Assembly (NCBI GenBank): GCA_018873225.1
Contig: JAEILZ010000003.1
Location: 1,240,001-1,304,000, forward strand
Reading direction: 5' to 3'
DNA from: [Phialemoniopsis] sp. UDSM-2020
Lineage: Eukaryota; Ascomycota; Sordariomycetes; Thyridiales; Thyridiaceae
Length of the DNA: 64,000 nucleotides
Shown: positions 56,586 to 64,000 of the stretch, one piece after another
Layout of the letters: the number at the start of each line of letters is the position of its first letter
How positions within the stretch are numbered: the first letter of the stretch is position 1
Notes under the pieces: generated by a model
The model's input: the letters and a program-made list of their open reading frames with translations, nothing else
The model's database searches: none
What the model was told of the DNA's origin: nothing
Translations under genes and position numbers: made by a program

Positions 56586-57142
56586 ATATTTCGAGTTGGA
56601 ACAATTGTGAAGAGATTCTACCCTGGCTTGTGTCTTTTTCTGTCGTCTTCGTATTCTCAAGCCGTTTCCTGAAGCTCCCTGGTGTCAAGTCGATGCGCAC
56701 TGTCGGGCCTTACATTCATTTTGTCTAGCAGATAAGCTCTAAAGAATGTTGAATTTCCTGCGATTGTTTGGTGGGAGCCGTTTTCTTTGCATAGTTCTTC
56801 GATCCTGAAGTAGACTACTTAAAGCATAGTGCCCGGCACAATGTACGAGAAGAACATTGCCCCTGTACAGAGCGCTGGCCTAGAGTCTGCTCGACTCAAG
56901 CTTCTTTGTTGCCATGCAGAAACATGATGGATGGCTAAGCTTTCTTGGCATCTCGTAGGCACGGCAGGGTGCCCGAAAGTCTGGGGTGGAGACCAGATTG
57001 ACTGCATGTGTTATCACCGATAAGATAAGAAGCTCTTATCGACAACGTGTGGGCATTTTTCCTTCTTCAAAAGTCCAGGTGAGCCAAGGCTTAGACAGTG
57101 AGTCGGCAATATTCGCGTTAAACAACTCTCAAATGCTGTGAG
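56586..57142. other. intergenic, precursor 3' flank and POP1 promoter
   Basis: Nothing supported in these 557 bases. A further oxidase, protease or transporter gene was looked for here and not found. Confidence 0.6.
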
Positions 57143-59971
57143 ATGGGGCCCAAAGAACGTGCTGTCTCCGTCAAGGAGCAGCAGGCGTCTCAAAAACGAA
57201 AGGAGTCACCGCAGCCCGGCCGCGGGTCCAAGCAGCAAGGAAATGGCGACAGCCAGGGTGGACGCGCCGCAAAGCGTGTCAAGGTGTTCGATGCCAGGAG
57301 CATACGGAGTCAACCGTCCGCCGCGGCCAAGCACGATGGCGAGCTGGATTTGCAGGCCTTCTTGAGCTCCCGGCAGTTCGAGATTAAGGCTCTCGAAGAA
57401 AATATGCGCAAGTCCAAGGCTGTATCGGCCCGGCGAGCTTTTCAAGCGGTCCCCCGTGACATGAGGAGGCGGACTGCAAGTCACAATGCCAAGAGGCTCC
57501 CCAAAAGGCTTCGGCGGAGAGCGCGTTTTGAAATGCAAACGGACAACACGCCCACCGTGGACTCGCGGAGGAGAAAACCGCGAACGACCAAAGCCAGGAT
57601 TCGCGCCGAGACCGCGAAGAGGCTGGGCATCTTAGCCAAGAGGAAGAGAAATCGGCAACTTAAGGATGCAGCTGGTAAAGCTGCAGGAAGTGACGCAATG
57701 GTCGTCGACTCTTACATACAGTCGCGGCCGGCAAAGCCCAAGGTCAAGAAGAACAAACTTGTCGACCCGCCGAAGAAACGTTCCAAATTTGCCAAGCGTC
57801 AGCGGGAAAAGGTCTGGTTGCCCACACACATCTGGCATACCAAGAGAGCGCGGATGACGGAACCCACGAATCCACTGTGGAAGTTTGCCATACCACTCAC
57901 GCCAACAGAGAAGGTCTATCGGCCGACTCACCGTGCCTCCACCATGAAAGGAGCTATGTGTTGGGATACGAGCTACATCAGCACGATCCGGCTGAAAGGG
58001 AATCCCGATCATATCGATTTACTAACCTCTCTCCAATCAGCCTCGGGGGGCAAAGCAATGAGACAGAAGATCAGGGACGGTGCTCGAGGAATGACACAAT
58101 TATGGAGAATGACAGATGTGAGCGGTCGGATTGATCCAGACAAAAACATTATGGCCGGAATGGCGACAACAATATACAACCCGGAAGCCAGGTCTTCGGA
58201 TACCGAAGAAGTCGCGGATGAAGCTGCTAAACCTTCTAGGGAAGTATTCCTTAGGCTGCATCCAGCATCATTCCAGTACGTCTGGGACGAACTCCTCCAT
58301 ACCATCAAGTCTCGTGATCTTCGAGTTACTCTGCAAGATCTCCGCTGGGAAATTGGCAGCATCGAAATTACTGGTCCTGGCTGTACAGAAGCTCTCAAGG
58401 GAATTCTGCAACCGATTCGGGAGAAGGGAAAGTCAAAGCCAACAACAGAAGCCACCGAAGTCCACGCAAAGACGTTTGAGGAACTTCCTTGTGCTACAAA
58501 TCCAGCCTCGCTTCCCAAAGACGTCATTTTGTCTTTTATGGTAGAGGATCCCCGCCTTCACTACCCACCCAGGACATATCAGGGCCCAGCCCCTGAACCT
58601 GGAGACGTTGGATTGGACTACATCAACACCTTGAATGACTGGCCTGCTGATGCTGGCATCAAGCCTTCGTCACTGTTTGATGATGCGGCGCGGCTCCGCG
58701 CCTCAGAACTGCCCTCTCTGGGAGCACTGAATCGGCGCAAGTCTGCGAGACTGCCCGGGAAGAAACTTGAGCGCACCCCTGCCGATCCCCCTATCCCCGT
58801 CATCTTGATGGCGTCGCGCGGAGAAATGGGTTTAGCAACTCACGGCTCATGGACTCTGCTTGCACCCTGGAAATGCATTCTTCCTATATGGCACAGTCTG
58901 GTCCACTATCCGTTGTCTACAGGTGGCAACCCTCGCTTTGGAGGATTGAACGAGCTACGACAGGTTACTTACGAGCAGGGTCTCCCATGGTTTCCCGGCG
59001 ACTATCCAGGCACACATGCCGGTCTGCAGTGGGAGCTCAAAGAGCGCGAGAGGAGAGAGAAGGAGTGGAAGCGCCGCCCGAAGAGCAAGAGACCAGTGTG
59101 GGAATCACTCGATCTCGGCGCTGGAAGGAAGGGTGAGATTGGATCCGGATTTGCCTGTGACTGGGAGTTCCTCTTTGAGATGCCACCTCTCGAGCATGCC
59201 CAGGCGAACAAACCCGCGGAGGATGGCAAGTTGCCTACAGAGGGGCAGCTGCACACGAAAGACTCGGTACTGGCAAACCATCCTCTTAGGAAAGTCACGC
59301 ATCATTCGAAGAAATCCTTCGGCGAGTATCTGTCGCATCCTGAGAAGAGGACGACCAGTGTTGAGGGACTATCAACTGTCAAGATCACTATGCTGGGACG
59401 TGGAGTGCCAGCTCCCTGCGCGAGGATTTACCGCCTTCCCCCGCGACCCAAACCCGCCGAGCAGGGTACCCAGACTGAAGTGCCTGCAACAATCCCTCCG
59501 TCAAAACCCGGCGCGCTTCCCTTTGATCTGCGAGAGCAGTGGCTCAATCTCGTCCCTCAGAGCTCTCAACGGAACGGTACCGTGGGGCATAAGAACAGCT
59601 CAACGAAACGACCGCCACAGCCCAAAGCTATGCCCAAGGACGCGGATCCGCAGACCCGCAAGCGGCTGCTGGCCCAGTCGCTCCTTACGACTGAGCTGCC
59701 CTACCCGCGACCGAAGGGCAATGAGACAGACATGGGTGGGTACCCACTAGTTCCAGGCCAGGAGGACCTCATGGGCTTTGTCACGACGGGCGAGGTAAAC
59801 TTGAGCCTCGGAAGGGGCTTCGGCATCGGGCATTTGGCGACGAAGAAGGCACTCGAGGCGGCGGACCCGACGAACTTGACCCGGCCCAAGTCGACCGTCG
59901 AGGCGAGGCTGTGTATTGTACGAAATGTTGGGGAGAGCGTGGGCTGGCTTGCGCAGTGGGAGCTACTGTAA
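57143..59971 (+). CDS. POP1: RNase P/MRP protein subunit POP1
   Basis: This single-exon gene encodes 942 residues. POP1 is the largest protein of RNase P (tRNA 5' processing) and RNase MRP (rRNA processing) and acts in the nucleolus and nucleus. The N-terminal POP1 domain includes FQAVPRDMRRRTASHNAKR and RLRRRARFEM at about residues 99-135, with very basic neighbours. The WLPTHIWHTKRARM segment and the RLKGNPDHIDLLTSLQSAS stretch are also typical. The POPLD domain near 560-650 carries CILPIWHSLVHYPLSTGG and LRQVTYEQGLPWFPGDYPGT. The C-terminus, VRNVGESVGWLAQWELL, is the family's end. Length and motifs fit filamentous fungi. It closes the accessory island on the right. Confidence 0.95.
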   Translation: MGPKERAVSVKEQQASQKRKESPQPGRGSKQQGNGDSQGGRAAKRVKVFDARSIRSQPSAAAKHDGELDLQAFLSSRQFEIKALEENMRKSKAVSARRAFQAVPRDMRRRTASHNAKRLPKRLRRRARFEMQTDNTPTVDSRRRKPRTTKARIRAETAKRLGILAKRKRNRQLKDAAGKAAGSDAMVVDSYIQSRPAKPKVKKNKLVDPPKKRSKFAKRQREKVWLPTHIWHTKRARMTEPTNPLWKFAIPLTPTEKVYRPTHRASTMKGAMCWDTSYISTIRLKGNPDHIDLLTSLQSASGGKAMRQKIRDGARGMTQLWRMTDVSGRIDPDKNIMAGMATTIYNPEARSSDTEEVADEAAKPSREVFLRLHPASFQYVWDELLHTIKSRDLRVTLQDLRWEIGSIEITGPGCTEALKGILQPIREKGKSKPTTEATEVHAKTFEELPCATNPASLPKDVILSFMVEDPRLHYPPRTYQGPAPEPGDVGLDYINTLNDWPADAGIKPSSLFDDAARLRASELPSLGALNRRKSARLPGKKLERTPADPPIPVILMASRGEMGLATHGSWTLLAPWKCILPIWHSLVHYPLSTGGNPRFGGLNELRQVTYEQGLPWFPGDYPGTHAGLQWELKERERREKEWKRRPKSKRPVWESLDLGAGRKGEIGSGFACDWEFLFEMPPLEHAQANKPAEDGKLPTEGQLHTKDSVLANHPLRKVTHHSKKSFGEYLSHPEKRTTSVEGLSTVKITMLGRGVPAPCARIYRLPPRPKPAEQGTQTEVPATIPPSKPGALPFDLREQWLNLVPQSSQRNGTVGHKNSSTKRPPQPKAMPKDADPQTRKRLLAQSLLTTELPYPRPKGNETDMGGYPLVPGQEDLMGFVTTGEVNLSLGRGFGIGHLATKKALEAADPTNLTRPKSTVEARLCIVRNVGESVGWLAQWELL

Positions 59972-62900
59972 GGCTTGTGCGAGGTATTGCTGTGTTGTGC
60001 CAACTGTACAGTATGGCATTGTACTTTTATGAGACAAGACTAGAGCCTCATTGCTGAAACTAATGAATACGAAGGGTCACTTCCCTTAGCTGACGAGGCT
60101 GGCAAAACAGCGAGATCACTTGCATCCCTGACTTCCTGTTCCTGTCTGATCTACGATGCGGTCATGGCGCCCTGGCAGCTGAGATGCGTTGTCATGGCGG
60201 CTCTTTTACGCCGCGTAAAAAGAAAAGCCCTCTGCCAACTTGCATAGCGCGGAAGAAGCAATGTCGACCTGACAGCGCCGTACACTACCATGAGAGTACC
60301 TAATGCGAGACGGCTCCGAGCTACGGATACTTGTGGATGTCACAAACTACATAATACCTATCGAAGATGTCACGCTCGGTCCCTGTCATATCTGTAGACA
60401 GACTGCAGTGAAGCAAAGACGTCGTTGCCGCCCGTGTCCGCGAATCGCATCAAGGGGAAACATCGAGGTCACGCTCAAGGCGGGGGTGTTTTTGAGCAAG
60501 GACAAGCCGCCCGCCTGACTTGCATCTAATGCGACCGTTGCAGGCTTGGCATCGCACCGGGCTTGCTGAACTGCCAACGGCGGCGGGCGGTTGGTAAGGC
60601 GAAAGCAAAGCAAGGTTGGTAGGGCGAAGGGGCGAAAAAGCAATTCTAAGTGCAATCACAGAGCAGGACTGGTGTAAGTTGGAGATACGTAGGGCGCAAA
60701 AGTCCCCGCTATGTGGTGCATTGTCTTGGTCTTCTCCATCCCTTTGTGACGCGATTCGAGATGTTAGCTTGGTCTTGGTCGTTTACAAAAAATAGCCCTC
60801 TGAAGCGGTGAGAGATGGTGGGCGCGCTTGACGATGAGTATGACCGGGTCATTCTCTTGATGGCATGACGAAGCGGGAGACCGGCCGGTTGGCGCCGTGC
60901 GCCGCTGTCAGAATGGCGAGGTGCATCTTGAGAGACATGCAGCACCCGTCCAACTGTTCGCATTTCTCTTAAGCTCTCATGAAGCTCTGTATGCCAGGCC
61001 GAGGCTAGTACTGCGCGGAACCAGAGACACAGCAAATTTGCCCACCCGGAGCCGGGGCTGAACTCGACGGAGCATCGCATCGTCTTTGTCTTTACATGAG
61101 CATTTGCCGATGCGTCGATGCAGCAATTCTCCTATCTTGCAGCATTATTCAGGGGACTGAACCCTGAAAAGGTCCACTGATCGTCCAAAGACCCGCTGCA
61201 ACGACATCACACTTGCAACGGTGACCTAGACTGGTGGCCACATCGCGATGAGCTGCTTGCCAAAACCAGTTACACAATCCGTTGCCATCGATCGGGGTCC
61301 CTAGTTCGTAGACAAAGAGTAAGAACTGTCATTCTCGCCCTCTAAGCGAGGATTGCAAGTCCATCTCCCAATGTCGTCGCCATATGAATCTGAGGCACGT
61401 GTACGTCAGGTACTGGAATGACCGCCTGGAATTATTCCTTCTTTTGCTGGAGACAGTGTATTGTGTCTCACCCGGACAAGTTGCCCGTCTGGGTTTAGCA
61501 GGCGGCCGAGGCTAAGACACGCAGTATGGAGAGACTGAGCCGCCGGGCCCTAGTGCGCTGGCGTAAGTAAAATGGAGTGCCGGAAACCTTCTCCATGTCT
61601 CTCCATGACCATCTCCCTGGTCAGGTCAAGATGCCCTTGTAATAAACAATTGCGTTGTTGTTTCAAAACAGTTGAGCACAGACAGCTGGAAGGAGCGCTT
61701 GAGGAGCTCCAGCGCCGATCTTCGCGTACAGGGCATGGGTACCTACAGGTATGCGGTCTTACAGTGCAAGGGCGGCCACCTAGCTTGACAACGCAAAGCA
61801 AAGCAAACCACCTCGTCGACACCAGCTCCGTAGAAATGCCTAGCCTGGTAGCTCGGGCCCTCTCTAGCTTCACGAGATGGCGCAACCGGGCGATGTGTGC
61901 AGGTAGCTTGGTGTAGCGCCAGATCGAGGGTGCTGCCAGCGGGCGTCACGGAGCACTGACAACCAACCACCTGGTCCAGCTGCCCGGTTTGGGGATATGG
62001 ACGTGCGGGCTTTCTGGCTGTGTCAAGAGTGCTTGCTCAAGAAGGTTTGACGTGCGAGCCGGGCCTCGCTCGTCCTTTGCGGCGCGATCCACAGCACACC
62101 CTCTTTTTTCGTTCCCTTCCCATGCCGCTAGACTGACTGCTGACCTGGCCCCACTGGTGAGCCCATATGCACCTGGGATATTACCTGGCAGGTATGCTGG
62201 GAGGACGGGGATAGGCCCACGGACCGCTGACAAAAAGTCAGGTGGATAGCGAATACCTGTGGGTTGCATGGGGGTGGTGGGATGTGGATGTCGATTGTGG
62301 ATGATGGAGGGACCAAGAGTCGGGCAGATTTGATTTGATTGCATTTTGGTCTGCACGTCTGCATGTCTGGCTGGCAGGATGAGTATTTGCACTTGCTGGG
62401 TGTGCAGACCGCCTGATGCTCTTTCTTCTACTTCTCTTTTCGTCTTTTCCATCTGTTCGTTCTTTCCTCCGACTCTTTTGGCCTTTCCTTGCTCTCAAGA
62501 CCTGAGAAGGAACCAAACATCGCACCAACGGTGACTTTGCTCTCCGCGATAACAAAGAGTACGATACCCCAGCCCCTGGTCACTTCGTCCATTGCACGGC
62601 AGTTGGCTGTCGTCCAATGGATGCACCTCCACTGTGGTGACCTCGAAGGCGATATATCCGCCTGACACCGTCCAATAGGCGCAACAATAACACCCGCCGC
62701 CCAAGCCCGTGGTTGACGCCACCAAGGTCAACACCCAGACTGGAGCACCTCGGTCTCGAGATCCCGCCCATTCTCGAACTGATCCTGTTTTGTAAAAGGC
62801 CAGTAGAGCTCAGACTCTTTCGATTGCTCTGGTCTCTCGGGTCTCGACAAGCACAACAAACAAGAGGGCTCTACTCCATAGCTAATACCACCCTCTCGTC

Positions 62901-63138
62901 ACCTCTCGTCACCGTCGATCGCCCACCCGCGCTCTGGCCCTTCATGCATCCTGGCCCCAGACGGCCCATAACGCATTGCACATATAGACGACACGCAAAT
63001 TTAACCGCAAGCCATGGTCGTTCGGCTTCACGTGCCCATCCTCAACTGAGCAGCCCCTCCCCCTCATAATCTCTGCTGCGCGCCAGCACGGAGCTGCTTT
63101 CCCGCCCGCGGGCAACTCCTCCGGCAGAGTCGCGCACC
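59972..63138. other. 3.2-kb gene-poor spacer
   Basis: Frames of 60-168 codons occur on both strands, none with a domain, signal peptide or splice structure that I could support. The last 500 bases are C-rich and probably form the promoter and leader of the RING gene. Confidence 0.45.
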
Positions 63139-64000
63139 ATGAGCTCAGTTGTAGCGCATGTGTCGTCGCCGCCGGTCTCGCCACCCAGGGCGCGTACCGC
63201 GCCCGCCGGTGGTGGCGGGGTCAGCGGCCTCGCGGGGAAACGCCTGTCCGGGCTCGACGAAAAGGCATATCGGGCCGTGGTCCTCCACCTCACCGACAGC
63301 AAGTCCGAGGCCGACATCGACAGCGAGCTGGCCGCCCGCGCCGCCGCGCTAGGTATCTCGACGGCGCTGTCCCGCCCGGCGAGTGTCGCCGCCCAAAAGC
63401 CGTTGGCGAACACGTCCTGCGCCGAGTCGGCCATCACCGTCGCGACCGGCGGGCATGCGCGGAGCTTCTCGACTGGCTCCAATGCCACGGCGAGTACGGC
63501 ACTCACGTCGCATTCCTCCGTCAGGGAGCTGGCCAAGGCGGACGGCGTGATTGTCGACGTCATACGGAAGCGGACGAGCCGCCTGAGCTTTTCGCAGTAC
63601 GACAAGTACCTGGCAAATGTCGACCTGGACATCAAGCAGCCCAAGCTCGACAGGCTGAACACATCCGACTCGTCTCCGAGCATTTTCAGTTCCAAGTCTA
63701 GGAAAGGCTATACGAATTTCAGACGCAGTCTTGAGAGAGTATCTTGGCTGAGGAAGAGGTCGACAGACATAAGCGAGCGTGCCTCCATGTCATGTATCTG
63801 CTGCCGCGAAGACTTCAAGCCCGATCAGACACTCCACCACGTGTCCTGTGGCCACACCTACTGTTCCAACTGTTTGCATGTGCTAATCAACCAGTCGTGT
63901 GCGGACGAGTCCAAGATGCCACCACGCTGTTGCACGCAGCCGATCCCGGCCTCAATTGTCAAGTCCATACTGAATGTCGATGAGAAACACACGTTTCTGA
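63139..64000 (+). CDS. RING/RBR-type E3 ubiquitin ligase, cut by the right edge
   Basis: The frame starts at the ATG at 63139 and stays open to the window end (287 codons seen). Residues 1-215 are mostly disordered, with an early GLDEKAYRAVVLHLTDSKSE segment. A zinc-binding module begins at residue 219: CICC, then HHVSCGHTYCSNC (Cys237, His239, Cys242, Cys245) and PPRCC at 264-265. The spacing C-x2-C, C-x-H-x2-C-x2-C followed by a Cys pair about 20 residues on fits the first RING of RBR (RING-in-between-RING) ligases, which are common in fungi. The later IBR and second RING would lie outside the window, so RBR rather than simple RING is an inference. It shows no stop and no intron so far. Confidence 0.85.
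   Translation, partial: MSSVVAHVSSPPVSPPRARTAPAGGGGVSGLAGKRLSGLDEKAYRAVVLHLTDSKSEADIDSELAARAAALGISTALSRPASVAAQKPLANTSCAESAITVATGGHARSFSTGSNATASTALTSHSSVRELAKADGVIVDVIRKRTSRLSFSQYDKYLANVDLDIKQPKLDRLNTSDSSPSIFSSKSRKGYTNFRRSLERVSWLRKRSTDISERASMSCICCREDFKPDQTLHHVSCGHTYCSNCLHVLINQSCADESKMPPRCCTQPIPASIVKSILNVDEKHTFL

Noticed and set aside
1..64000. tRNA and rRNA genes
   Set aside because: I scanned spacers for the tRNA B-box (GGTTCGANNCC) and cloverleaf ends and saw no convincing match. A covariance-model search would be decisive.

Overview
The window looks like chromosomal DNA of a filamentous ascomycete (Pezizomycotina, most likely a Sordariomycete). The basis is short GT-AG introns of about 50-80 bases with CTGAC/CTAAC branch points, GC-rich third codon positions, long gene-poor spacers and protein families typical of that group. 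No prokaryotic operons, CRISPR arrays, rRNA genes or convincing tRNA genes were seen. All gene models were spliced by hand, with the reading phase checked at every junction.

Layout, left to right. 0-9 kb: pirin (-), a vacuolar PQ-loop transporter (-) and a secreted S1/P1 nuclease (+). 11.6-24.3 kb: a secreted protein with a large Gly/Asn/Ala repeat (+), a TRI12-type MFS exporter (+), a GPI-anchored aspartic protease (+) and a previously hidden 61-residue secreted protein (-). 25.5-45 kb is a housekeeping block: the ER membrane chaperone subunit Asterix (-), Mediator MED12/SRB8 (+), a protein with both a transmembrane segment and C2H2 zinc fingers (+), exosome RRP40 (-) divergent from ribosome-associated Hsp70 SSZ1 (+), and an NT-C2 domain protein (-). 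46.3-56.6 kb is an accessory island. 57.1-60 kb: POP1 of RNase P/MRP (+). The right edge cuts a RING/RBR-type E3 ligase gene (+).

The accessory island holds the two most interesting systems. The first is a head-to-head pair sharing 259 bases of promoter. The minus gene encodes an N-terminal trypsin-like domain joined to a C-terminal CorA-like membrane domain carrying the GMN motif. The plus gene encodes an uncharacterised fungal membrane protein with one C-terminal transmembrane segment. The second is a compact locus resembling a fungal RiPP (ribosomal peptide) pathway. A 124-residue secreted precursor carries six Trp-rich units, five ending in W-L-W and several followed by dibasic KR sites. 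Divergent from it is a UstYa/DUF3328 oxidase with both HXXHC motifs. In known dikaritin pathways such precursors are cut by Kex2 and cyclised by UstY proteins; a W-L-W core is not one I recognise. No P450, tyrosinase, methyltransferase or transporter lies beside the pair, so the pathway would be minimal or would use genes elsewhere.

Functions are inferred from motifs and family memory only; no database search was possible. Gene ends are CDS ends, and UTRs are not mapped.
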